A DNA stretch of 64,000 nt from Modestobacter sp. Leaf380 (GTDB taxonomy: Bacteria > Actinomycetota > Actinomycetes > Mycobacteriales > Geodermatophilaceae). Of the stretch, positions 57,311-64,000 are shown in pieces. The position numbers were made by a program, and so were the translations under genes. The notes under the pieces were generated by a model. It did no database searches. It was not told the DNA's origin and saw nothing but the letters and a program-made list of their open reading frames with translations. Numbering within the stretch: the stretch's first letter is position 1; each line of letters begins with the position of its first letter. The DNA lies in the NCBI RefSeq assembly GCF_001424485.1, contig NZ_LMQC01000019.1, forward strand, positions 186,001 to 250,000, read 5' to 3'.

Positions 57311-57592
57311 TCAGTCGGCCCGCCGGGCCGCCCGCCGGTCGGCGAGCAGACCACGCAGCTCGTGGCGACGCCGGGACGTGCGGGCGTGGTCGGCGGCCGA
57401 CCGCCGGGCGTGTGGCTCGGCCTCGTCCAGCAGCTGCCGGGCCGCCAGCAGGGACGGCGAGGGCTGACCCACCGCCGCCGCGCGCGTCACGGTCACCAGC
57501 CGGTCCTCGGCCCCGTCGGTCAGGGGGTCGGGCACGGGCGGCTGGGCCACACCGGTCTCCGGGAGGGGGGTGGACGCGAGGGTGGTGCTCAT
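57311..57592 (-). CDS. Hypothetical Arg/Ala-rich protein
   Basis: 93 residues from ATG 57592. Polar N-terminus (PLPETGVAQPPVPDPLTDG), then a long helix-prone Arg-rich C-terminus (LLAARQLLDEAEPHARRSAADHARTSRRRHELRGLLADRRAARRAD) that reads as DNA- or RNA-binding or coiled-coil. Family unknown. Confidence 0.5.
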   Translation of the reverse strand: MSTTLASTPLPETGVAQPPVPDPLTDGAEDRLVTVTRAAAVGQPSPSLLAARQLLDEAEPHARRSAADHARTSRRRHELRGLLADRRAARRAD

Positions 57593-57680
57593 GGGGACCG
57601 GCCTGACCGCAGCGGTCCGGCGCGGCCGAGGGCCGCACCACAGAAGACCGGAGACGCCTCCGAACGTACGCGCCCCGTGG

Positions 57681-58070
57681 TCAGGAGCGGACGAGCCGGT
57701 CCGCACCCGGGAGCCCGGAGACGGCTGCGTCCAGCGCCCCGGGGACCGCGGAGTACCAGGCCCACACCCCCCGCTTCTCCCGGTCCAGGAGACCGGCGTC
57801 CACCAGCACCTTGAGGTGGTGGGACACGGTCGGCTGGGACAGCCCCAGGGGCTCGGTCAGGTCGCAGACGCACGCGGCGGCGGTCGGGCTGTCGGCGATC
57901 AGCGACAGCAGCCGCAGCCGGGCGGGGTCGGCGAGGGCCTTGAGGACGTGGGCCAGCTCGGTGGCGGCCTGGGCCGTCATGCCCCCGGTCAGCGGCCCGG
58001 CCGAGCAGCCGGCGTCGGGCAGGACGGCGAGCCCGGGGTGTGCCGACGGGGTCCTCCGGCTGCTGTCCAC
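57681..58070 (-). CDS. arsR: ArsR-family arsenite-responsive repressor
   Basis: 129 residues from GTG 58070. HTH: LAHVLKALADPARLRLLSLI, AAACVCDLTEPLGLSQPTVSHHLKVLVDAGLL, wing REKRGVWAWYSAVPG. The CVCDL motif in helix 3 is the arsenic-binding C-x-C of plasmid R773-type ArsR, so this one senses As(III)/Sb(III). A further Cys near the N-terminus (AVLPDAGCSAGPL) may complete the site. Divergent from acr3-arsC with two dyad sites between. Confidence 0.93.
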   Translation of the reverse strand: MDSSRRTPSAHPGLAVLPDAGCSAGPLTGGMTAQAATELAHVLKALADPARLRLLSLIADSPTAAACVCDLTEPLGLSQPTVSHHLKVLVDAGLLDREKRGVWAWYSAVPGALDAAVSGLPGADRLVRS

Positions 58071-58090
58071 CGGCCCATCGTGGCGCAGTG

Positions 58091-58145
58091 ATTGACGTCT
58101 GTCGATGCCTGCTGCACAGTGGCGACCGCATCGACGTGTGTCGAT
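58091..58145. promoter_or_regulatory. Pair of ArsR operators upstream of acr3
   Basis: ATTGAC-GTCT-GTCGAT (58091-58106) and ATCGAC-GTGT-GTCGAT (58130-58145) are two copies of a 16-bp dyad, the second perfect, spaced 39 bp start to start. Both lie between the arsR and acr3 starts. An additional long-range pairing GTCGATGC/GCATCGAC (58101-58108, 58128-58135) exists. They fit arsenical-repressor sites for both divergent promoters. Confidence 0.65.
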
Positions 58146-58182
58146 CCCCTGTCGTGCCCCCGTCGTGTGGAGGACCCGCAGC

Positions 58183-59319
58183 ATGAGCGACCCCGTCGCC
58201 GAGACCGCCCGCCCGGGCACGGACCTGGACACCCCGGTGCTGGCCAGGCTGTCGACCCTGGACCGTTTCCTGCCGGTGTGGATCGTCGCCGCGATGGCCG
58301 TGGGCCTGCTGCTGGGGCGTTTCGTCCCGGGCCTGGCCACGGCCCTGGAGGCGGTGACGGTCGGCGACGTCAGCCTGCCGATCGCCGTCGGCCTGCTGCT
58401 GATGATGTACCCGGTGCTCGCCAAGGTCCGCTACGACCAGCTGGACCGGGTCACCGGCGACCGGAAGCTGCTGCTCGCCTCCCTGGGGCTGAACTGGGTC
58501 CTCGGCCCGGCGCTGATGTTCGCCCTGGCCTGGCTCATGCTCCCCGACCTGCCCGAGTACCGGACCGGGCTGGTCATCGTCGGGCTGGCCCGCTGCATCG
58601 CGATGGTGCTGATCTGGAACGACCTGTCCTGCGGGGACCGGGAGGCCGCCGCCGTCCTGGTCGCGATCAACTCGGTGTTCCAGATCGTGGCCTTCGCCGC
58701 CCTGGGCTGGTTCTACCTGCAGCTGCTGCCCGGCTGGCTGGGCCTGTCCACGACGTCGGCGGAGTTCAGCGTCTGGGCCATCGTGGTCTCGGTGCTGGTG
58801 TTCCTGGGCATCCCGCTGGTGGCCGGGTTCCTGACCCGCACCATCGGGGAGCGCACGAAGGGCCGGGACTGGTACGAGAGCCGGTTCCTCCCGACGATCG
58901 GGCCGGTCGCGCTCTACGGGCTGCTGTTCACGATCGTGATGCTCTTCGCCCTGCAGGGCGAGGCCATCACCTCCAAGCCCTGGGACGTCGTCCGGATCGC
59001 GCTGCCGCTGCTGGCCTACTTCGCGCTGGTGTTCGGCGGGGCGTTCCTGCTCGGCATGCGGCTGCGGCTGGGCTACGCCAAGACCGCGACCCTGGCGTTC
59101 ACCGCCGCGGGCAACAACTTCGAGCTCGCCATCGCCGTGGCCATCGGCACCTTCGGCGTCACCTCCGGCCAGGCCCTGGCCGGGGTCGTCGGCCCGCTCA
59201 TCGAGGTACCGGTGCTGGTGGCCCTGGTCTACGTGTCGCTGTGGGCGGCGCGCAGGTGGTTCCCCGGCGACCCCACGGTCCCGGCGCCCACCCCCACCCG
59301 TCGAGAGGCCCGGTCGTGA
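58183..59319 (+). CDS. acr3: Acr3 arsenite efflux permease
   Basis: 378 residues from ATG 58183 after GGAGG. Ten-TM Acr3/BASS fold: LLMMYPVLAKVRYDQLD, LNWVLGPALMFALAWLML, VGLARCIAMVLIWNDLSCGD (the conserved functional Cys in ARCIAM), AAGNNFELAIAVAIGTFGVTSGQALAGVVGPLIEVPVLVALVY. Exports As(OH)3 by H+ antiport. GTGA overlap with the following arsC shows a coupled operon. Confidence 0.94.
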   Translation: MSDPVAETARPGTDLDTPVLARLSTLDRFLPVWIVAAMAVGLLLGRFVPGLATALEAVTVGDVSLPIAVGLLLMMYPVLAKVRYDQLDRVTGDRKLLLASLGLNWVLGPALMFALAWLMLPDLPEYRTGLVIVGLARCIAMVLIWNDLSCGDREAAAVLVAINSVFQIVAFAALGWFYLQLLPGWLGLSTTSAEFSVWAIVVSVLVFLGIPLVAGFLTRTIGERTKGRDWYESRFLPTIGPVALYGLLFTIVMLFALQGEAITSKPWDVVRIALPLLAYFALVFGGAFLLGMRLRLGYAKTATLAFTAAGNNFELAIAVAIGTFGVTSGQALAGVVGPLIEVPVLVALVYVSLWAARRWFPGDPTVPAPTPTRREARS

Positions 59320-59720
59320 CCCCCAGCGTGCTCTTCGTCTGTGTCCACAACGCCGGTCGATCCCAGATGGCCGCCGGGTGGCTGACCCACCTGGCCGGGG
59401 ACCGGGTCGAGGTCCGCTCCGCCGGCTCGCTGCCCGGCGACCGGGTCAACCCGGCCGCGGTCGCCGCGATGGCCGAGGTCGGCATCGACATCTCCGCCGC
59501 CACCCCGAAGGTCCTCACCACCGAGGCGGTGCAGGCCTCCGACGTCGTCATCACCATGGGCTGCGGCGACGCCTGCCCGGTCTTCCCCGGCAAGCGGTAC
59601 CTGGACTGGGCCCTCGAGGACCCGGCCGGGCAGGGCGTCGAGGCCGTGCGACCGATCCGCGACGACATCGAGGGCCGGATCCGCGGCCTGCTCACCGAGC
59701 TCGGCGTCGCACCGGCCTGA
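59316..59720 (+). CDS. arsC: Arsenate reductase, low-molecular-weight PTPase type
   Basis: 134 residues from GTG 59316. LMW-PTPase fold: VLFVCVHNAGRSQMAAGWL (catalytic C-x5-R-S), VRSAGSLPGDRVNPAAVAAM, VVITMGCGDACPVFPGKRYLDWALEDPAG (second Cys set plus Asp). ArsC reduces arsenate to arsenite for Acr3; the Cys in GCGDACP suggests thioredoxin- or mycothiol-linked recycling. Immediately downstream of acr3. Confidence 0.93.
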   Translation: MTPSVLFVCVHNAGRSQMAAGWLTHLAGDRVEVRSAGSLPGDRVNPAAVAAMAEVGIDISAATPKVLTTEAVQASDVVITMGCGDACPVFPGKRYLDWALEDPAGQGVEAVRPIRDDIEGRIRGLLTELGVAPA

Positions 59721-59732
59721 GGCCGTCCGCGC

Positions 59733-60254
59733 TCAGCGCAGGGTGGTGTCGTGCCCCAGCTGCTCGGCGAGCGAGGCGATCTCGGCGGCGTCGTCGGCAC
59801 GGACGACGACCAGCGGGTAGGCGTCGGAGTCCTCGTCCAGGTACACCAGGCACAGCCCGGCCGGGGCCAGTGCGGCGTCGGCGGCCCGGACGGCGGTGGG
59901 GACGTCGCCGTCGGTGTCGGTGACCGGCCCCAGGTCGACGCCGGCCGCGCGGACCCGCGGGATGCCGGCGAGGGCGTCGGCCAGCTCGGAGCCCTGGTCG
60001 GCCCGGTCCAGGTAGGCCAGCGCCCCGGCGTCGTCCAGGCCGTCGACGAGGGTCACCCAGGGGTCGATGGCAGCGGGGTCCTCGATGCCGCGGTCGGCCA
60101 GCGCCTCGGCGTGCTCGGCGAACGAGGACGCCGGGTCCAGCAGCGCCTGGCGGACGGCGGGCCACAGCTGCGGGTCCTCGTCGAGCAGGGCGCACAGGCG
60201 TTCCCAGAGGGCGAGGGTGGCGCCCTCGGGGGGCACGGGGAGGGGTCCGGACAC
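59733..60254 (-). CDS. Hypothetical acidic protein
   Basis: 173 residues from GTG 60254 (GTG 60278 would add eight). Helical N-terminus (LWERLCALLDEDPQLWPAVRQALLDP, EALADRGIEDPAAIDPWVTLVDGLDD) then an alpha/beta C-terminus (VLDRADQGSELAD..., LCLVYLDEDSDAYPLVVVRADDAAEI). Regularly found beside unrelated genes in actinobacteria; no family name recalled. Convergent with arsC; divergent from the hydrolase gene. Confidence 0.55.
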   Translation of the reverse strand: MSGPLPVPPEGATLALWERLCALLDEDPQLWPAVRQALLDPASSFAEHAEALADRGIEDPAAIDPWVTLVDGLDDAGALAYLDRADQGSELADALAGIPRVRAAGVDLGPVTDTDGDVPTAVRAADAALAPAGLCLVYLDEDSDAYPLVVVRADDAAEIASLAEQLGHDTTLR

Positions 60255-60279
60255 CTGGACGACGGTAACGGCCCCCACG

Positions 60280-60308
60280 TTGGCTAATTGTGATAGCTTC
60301 TGGCTAAC
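60280..60308 (+). promoter_or_regulatory. Putative sigma-A-type promoter of the hydrolase-TetR operon
   Basis: TTGGCT (60280-60285) and GCTAAC (60303-60308) separated by 17 bases, 36 bases before the hydrolase start. The repeated TGGCTAA in both boxes could also be a regulator site. The -10 is weak, so this is tentative. Confidence 0.35.
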
Positions 60309-60344
60309 GCACTGAGCCGGTGCGTCCGACACCCGGAGGACCCC

Positions 60345-61178
60345 GTGACCCAGTTCCTGACCACCGAGGGCGGCACTCTCGCCTACGACCTGACCGGCAC
60401 CGAGGGCCCGCTGGTGGTGCTGGCCCACGGCATGGGCGACACGCGCCGCGCCTACCGCTCCCTCACCCCCGCCCTGGTCGCCGCCGGGTACCGGGTCGCC
60501 GCGGTCGACCTGCGCGGCTGCGGGGAGTCCAGCGTCGAGTGGGACTCCTACTCCCGCACCGCCATCGCCGGGGACCTCGTCGCCCTGGTCGCCCACCTGG
60601 GCGGCCCCGCCGTCTTGGTCGGCCACTCCATCGCCGGGGGCGCCGCCACCATCGCCGCGGCCACCGCGCCGGAGCTGGTCAGCGCCGTCGTCGAGCTCAC
60701 CCCGTTCACCCGCGCGCAGAGCATCGGGCTGGGCGTCCTGCGGGTGCCCCGCGTCCGCCGCGGCATGACCCGCCTGCTGCGCGCCACCCTGCTGGGCAGC
60801 ATCCCGCAGTGGGTCGCCTACCTGGACGTGGCCCACCCCGGCGCCAAGCCGGCCGGTTGGGAGGCCCGGATCGAGGAGATCCGCCGCTCGCTGGCCGAGC
60901 CCGGCCGGATGGCCGCGCTCAAGGCCATGGGGGCGTCCAAGCCCACCGACGCCGGCGCCCAGCTCGCGCACGTCACCTGCCCGGTGCTCGTCGTGCAGGG
61001 TTCCGAGGACCCCGACTGGGTCGACCCGCGCGCCGAGGGCGAGGCCATCCTGGCCGACCTGCCCGCCGGTCTGGGCCGGCTCGAGGTCGTCGAGGGGTCC
61101 GGGCACTACCCCCACGTCCAGCACCCCGACCGGGTCGCCGCACTGATCGTGGACTTCCTGGCCGACGCGCGTGCCTAG
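60345..61178 (+). CDS. Alpha/beta hydrolase
   Basis: 277 residues, GTG start. Alpha/beta-hydrolase fold: VVLAHGMGDTRRAYRSLTPAL (oxyanion HG), VDLRGCGESS, catalytic Ser in VGHSIAGGAA (about residue 95), Asp in VQGSEDPDWVDP, His in EGSGHYPHVQHPDRV. Broad-specificity esterase/epoxide-type enzyme, substrate unknown. Its last codons overlap the TetR gene by eight bases, implying co-transcription with its regulator. Confidence 0.9.
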   Translation: MTQFLTTEGGTLAYDLTGTEGPLVVLAHGMGDTRRAYRSLTPALVAAGYRVAAVDLRGCGESSVEWDSYSRTAIAGDLVALVAHLGGPAVLVGHSIAGGAATIAAATAPELVSAVVELTPFTRAQSIGLGVLRVPRVRRGMTRLLRATLLGSIPQWVAYLDVAHPGAKPAGWEARIEEIRRSLAEPGRMAALKAMGASKPTDAGAQLAHVTCPVLVVQGSEDPDWVDPRAEGEAILADLPAGLGRLEVVEGSGHYPHVQHPDRVAALIVDFLADARA

Positions 61179-61767
61179 GGCCGGCCTGCACCCCGACGCC
61201 GTCGTCGGCGCCGGGGCGGCGCTGGCCGACGAGACCGGGTTCGCCGCCCTCACCATGGGCGCGCTCGCCGAACGCCTCGGGGTCCGGACGCCGTCGCTGT
61301 ACAAGCACGTCGCCAGCCAGGAGGACCTGCACCGCCGGATCGCCGCACTCGCCCTCACCGAGGCCGGCGACGCCGTCGGCGCCGCCATCCAGGGCCGCTC
61401 GGGACGGGACGCGCTGGCCGCGGCCGCGCACGCGCTGCGCGACTTCGTCGTGACCCACCCCGGCCGGTACGCCGCCACCGTCGGCCTGACGCCCACCGGC
61501 CCCGACGACCCGGTCGCCGTCGCCGCCGCCCGCGGCCTGGCCCCCTTCGAGGCCGTCCTGCGTGGTTACGACGTCGCCGCGGAGGACCGGGTGCACGCCC
61601 TCCGCGCGCTGCGCAGCGTGTTCCACGGCTTCGCCACGCTGGAGGCCGACGGCGGCTTCCAGTTCTCCACCACCGTCGACGACAGCTTCGACTGGCTCGT
61701 CGACCTGGTGCACCGGGGCCTGGTCGCGGCGGGCGGCACGGCACAGGTGCCGCAGCACGGGGCCTGA
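61171..61767 (+). CDS. TetR family regulator with WHG domain
   Basis: 198 residues, GTG start. HTH: VVGAGAALADETGFAALTMGALAERLGVRTPSLYKHVASQEDLHRRIA. The C-terminal TetR_C_33/WHG domain (RDFVVTHPGRYAATVGLTPTG, LRALRSVFHGFATLEADGGFQFS) contains the FHGF motif diagnostic of WHG. Likely autoregulates the hydrolase-TetR operon. Confidence 0.9.
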   Translation: MPRAGLHPDAVVGAGAALADETGFAALTMGALAERLGVRTPSLYKHVASQEDLHRRIAALALTEAGDAVGAAIQGRSGRDALAAAAHALRDFVVTHPGRYAATVGLTPTGPDDPVAVAAARGLAPFEAVLRGYDVAAEDRVHALRALRSVFHGFATLEADGGFQFSTTVDDSFDWLVDLVHRGLVAAGGTAQVPQHGA

Positions 61768-61797
61768 GGGCACCCGGCAACACCGGTGCCGACCCAC

Positions 61798-63015
61798 TCA
61801 CCAGCGGACGGGCAGGGACTCCAGACCGAAGACGATCGACCGCTGGCGGAACGCCGGCCGGCCGGCGGGATCGGCCAGGGCCAGGCCGGGGAACCGGTCG
61901 AGCAGCGCGGGGAGTGCGATCTGCAGCTCGAGCCGGGCCAGCGGCGCCCCCAGGCAGTGGTGGATCCCGTGGCCGAAGGCCAGGTGCTGCAGGACCGGGC
62001 GCCCCAGGTCCAGCGTCTCCAGGTCCGCCGCCCAGCGGGGGTCCCGGTCGGCACCGGCCAGCGAGCACAGCACCAGCTCGCCGCCGGCGATCGGCTGGCC
62101 GGCCAGCACCGTGTCCGCGCGGGCGAAACGGGGGAAGGCAACCTGCACGACGCTGAGGTGGCGCAGCAGCTCCTCGACGGCCCGCTGCACCGCCTCGGGC
62201 CCCTGCCGAAGCCGGTCGGCGGCCGCGGGATCACGGAGCAGCACCAGGCTGGACAGCGCCAGCATGCTCGCCGTCGTCTCGTGCCCGCCGACGAGCAGGC
62301 CGTCGACCAGACCGGCGAGCTCGGCGTCGCCGACGGTGTCACCGTGCTCGCGGACCAGGTCCCCCAGCAGGCCGGGCCGCGGCTGCTGGCGCACCCGGGC
62401 CACGAGCTCGCCCAGCACCACCAGCGACCGTGCCGCGGAGTCCAGCGGGGCCACCACGGACTGCAGCAGGTCGAAGCGGCCGGCGGCCAGGGCCGCGACG
62501 TCGACCCCGTCCTCCGGGGTCAGCCCCAGCAGCTCCCCGATGACCAGGGCCGGCACCGGTTCGGCGAACCCGGCGACCAGGTCGGCACCGGGCCCGGCGG
62601 CCTCGAGGGCGTCCAGCCGGGCCTCGACGACCCGCCGGACGGCCGGTGCCAGCGCGGCGACCGATCGCGCGGTGAACGCGGGGGCCAGCATGCGGCGCAG
62701 CCGGGTGTGGTCCGGCGGGTCCCGGAACCCGAGGCCACCGGGGTCGGCGAGGCCCAGGTCGCCGTCCTCGTCGGCCGCGGCCAGGTGCGCGAAGTCGTTG
62801 CTGAAGGTCGCGGTGTCGGCCAGCACGGCCCGCACGTCGGCGTGCCGGGTGACCAGCCAGACCGGGTTGCCGAAGAGGTCCAGCCGGGTGACGGGCCCGG
62901 CCTCCCGGTGCCGGGCCAACCAGGGCAGCGGGTCGACGTCGGTGCGGGTGAGCGGTCCGAAGACGTCGTCGGGCGCGGGTCCGGGCAGTGCGGTCGGACA
63001 GCCGGTGGTGGTCAG
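61798..63015 (-). CDS. Cytochrome P450 (probable CTG start)
   Basis: About 405 residues. No ATG/GTG precedes LPWLARHREAGPV in frame; GAGGAG stands 7 bases before CTG at 63015, giving LTTTGCPTALPGPAPDDVFG and a normal P450 length. A TTG at 62919 would truncate the N-terminus. Heme motif FGHGIHHCLGAPLARLE (axial Cys), I-helix GGHETTASMLALSS, E-x-x-R in VEELLRHLSVVQ, PERF-like FPRFARADTVLAG. A monooxygenase needing ferredoxin partners not seen here; substrate unknown. Confidence 0.88.
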   Translation of the reverse strand: MTTTGCPTALPGPAPDDVFGPLTRTDVDPLPWLARHREAGPVTRLDLFGNPVWLVTRHADVRAVLADTATFSNDFAHLAAADEDGDLGLADPGGLGFRDPPDHTRLRRMLAPAFTARSVAALAPAVRRVVEARLDALEAAGPGADLVAGFAEPVPALVIGELLGLTPEDGVDVAALAAGRFDLLQSVVAPLDSAARSLVVLGELVARVRQQPRPGLLGDLVREHGDTVGDAELAGLVDGLLVGGHETTASMLALSSLVLLRDPAAADRLRQGPEAVQRAVEELLRHLSVVQVAFPRFARADTVLAGQPIAGGELVLCSLAGADRDPRWAADLETLDLGRPVLQHLAFGHGIHHCLGAPLARLELQIALPALLDRFPGLALADPAGRPAFRQRSIVFGLESLPVRW

Positions 63016-63105
63016 GGTCGGGCTCCTCGGGGTGTTGCGCGTGGTGCGGTCCGGACGGGTGGGCCGGGGCGTGCTCGGTGACGACCGCCGTGGTGGCGGC
63101 CCGGG

Positions 63106-63912
63106 TCAGGTCCCCTGGGCCGCGTCCACCGCAGCGGTCAGCCCGGCCGCGGTCCGGTCCGTCAGCGGCCGGCCGTCGACGAGGACGGTGGGGGTGCTGC
63201 TCACCCCGTCCTGGCTGGACTGCTCGGTGACCCGCTCGGTCCACCCCTCGAAGCGCAGGTCCCGGATGCCCTCCTCGACGGCGGTCCCGGTGGCGCCAGC
63301 CTCGGCGGCCAGCTCGACCAGGCGGTCGTCGCTCAGGCCCGCCCCGCCCTCGGCCGGCTGCTCGGCGAACAGCGCGTCGTGCAGTACCGGGAACGCCTCC
63401 GGTCCCGCGGCGTCGACGACCACCGCGGCGGCGTTCAGCGACCGGGTCGAGTAGTCGTCGGTCGAGGCGCGGTCCAGGATCGCGATCGGCTGGTAGCGCA
63501 GCTCGATGTCGCCGTCGGCGGCCAGCTGGGTCAGCGTGTCGCCCACCGTGGACTCGAACTGCCGGCACGCCGGGCACAGGAAGTCCTCGTAGACCTGCAC
63601 GACGACCGGGCCGCCCTCGTTCACGACGACCGCACCGTCGGTCACACCGGCGGGCGAGGCCGCGTCCTGCTGGCCGGAGGTGCGGGCGGTCTGCACGACG
63701 ATGACCACGATCATCGCCACGGCCACGACCACGGCCGCCGTGGTCGCGCCGATGATCCCGCGCCGCTTGCGGGCCGCGGCGTCGGCGGCGGCCCGCTCGG
63801 CCGCACGCTTCTGGTCGATGCGCTGGCGGGCAGCGGCGCGCTTGCCGGGGGCGGGCCGGGCGCCGGGCCCGCGGGTGGGGTCAGAGCTGGGAGACACGGA
63901 CGTGGTCCTCAT
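63106..63912 (-). CDS. DsbA-like thioredoxin-fold disulfide oxidoreductase with membrane anchor
   Basis: 268 residues from ATG 63912 (GTG 63897 also possible). A basic cytosolic N-terminus (residues about 20-60, RQRIDQKRAAERAAADAAARKRRG) and one TM (IIGATTAAVVVAVAMIVVIVV, about 60-80) place the thioredoxin domain outside the membrane: QVYEDFLCPACRQFESTVG with the C-x-x-C, YQPIAILDRAS, and TPTVLVDGRPL with cis-Pro. Typical extracytoplasmic DsbA family of actinobacteria, which works with VKOR. Its start overlaps the 3' end of an upstream gene running off the window. Confidence 0.88.
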   Translation of the reverse strand: MRTTSVSPSSDPTRGPGARPAPGKRAAARQRIDQKRAAERAAADAAARKRRGIIGATTAAVVVAVAMIVVIVVQTARTSGQQDAASPAGVTDGAVVVNEGGPVVVQVYEDFLCPACRQFESTVGDTLTQLAADGDIELRYQPIAILDRASTDDYSTRSLNAAAVVVDAAGPEAFPVLHDALFAEQPAEGGAGLSDDRLVELAAEAGATGTAVEEGIRDLRFEGWTERVTEQSSQDGVSSTPTVLVDGRPLTDRTAAGLTAAVDAAQGT

Positions 63913-64000
63913 CGGTCGGGGACGCGGCACCGGGGCCGGCGTCGTCGGGGTCGGTGTCATCGGGGTCGGGGTCATCGGTGCCGTGGTGGATCGGGGGCCC
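63881..64000 (-). CDS. 3' end of an upstream gene with acidic tail (partial)
   Basis: In frame from 64000 to TGA at 63883-63881: 39 codons reading HHGTDDPDPDDTDPDDAGPG and ending SPTDEDHVRVSQL. The Asp/Pro repeat looks like a disordered acidic C-terminus, and the gene would overlap the DsbA start. In actinobacteria a vitamin-K epoxide reductase gene often precedes this DsbA, which would fit, but the preserved part carries no VKOR motif. Confidence 0.4.
   Translation of the reverse strand, partial: GPPIHHGTDDPDPDDTDPDDAGPGAASPTDEDHVRVSQL

Overview
The window is about 70-75% G+C with GTG starts, SD-led genes, a nicotinoprotein (mycofactocin-type) alcohol dehydrogenase, MftD, DUF3097, DUF4232, CsbD and CNNM/CBS proteins. 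This points to a soil or rock actinomycete. Gene content and style fit Geodermatophilaceae (Geodermatophilus, Blastococcus, Modestobacter) best, but that family placement is inference, not measured.

Layout. 0-5 kb: a GlsB-type membrane protein, a DUF4232 lipoprotein, a GAF-LuxR regulator behind two abutting palindromes, then decaying genes (barstar fragment, a TmrB-like kinase broken by an amber codon). 5.4-11.6 kb: mobile DNA. A complete IS3-family element with a candidate frameshift signal has truncated a hypothetical gene and a serine resolvase. Next comes a roughly 4.5-kb TniA/TniB/resolvase transposon carrying a MalY-like C-S lyase of lower G+C; its resolvase has a nonsense codon. 11.6-14.0 kb: histidine phosphatase, AraC regulator and LysE exporter. 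14.3-20.7 kb: a stress and metal block (GlsB, CsbD, two CNNM/CBS proteins, SmtB-type repressor, CDF metal exporter) bounded by two imperfect 33-bp direct repeats. 21-27.4 kb: SUKH protein, then a cluster of alcohol dehydrogenase, cupin, lipoprotein, MmyB-type XRE regulator, cyclophilin-like lipoprotein and SDR.

27.8-39.2 kb: a minus-strand run of maturation and redox genes: CoxD and CoxE (AAA+ and VWA), XdhC, MOSC, TetR, nicotinoprotein alcohol dehydrogenase and a fused AAA+/VWA protein, with an unaccompanied MftD nearby. 39-47 kb: PRC-barrel/DUF2382, DUF3097, aldo-keto reductase, Eis-like acetyltransferase, tryptophan 2,3-dioxygenase, Lrp and MFS. 47-54 kb: molybdopterin genes (moaA, moaD, moaE, MobA/MocA-like) split by a second CNNM-CNNM-CsbD module and a PAS-GAF-PP2C phosphatase. 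55-60 kb: two metal-resistance loci, an ArsR-type repressor divergent from a P1B-4 ATPase and an ArsR divergent from acr3-arsC, each with dyad operators visible. 60-64 kb: alpha/beta hydrolase with TetR, a P450 that appears to start at CTG, and a membrane-anchored DsbA-like protein.

Recurring themes are metal and oxidative stress (three ArsR-family repressors, CDF, P1B, Acr3, OsmC), molybdenum and mycofactocin redox chemistry whose catalytic partners lie outside the window, and duplicated envelope-stress modules. No rRNA, tRNA, CRISPR array or replication origin was recognised by eye.
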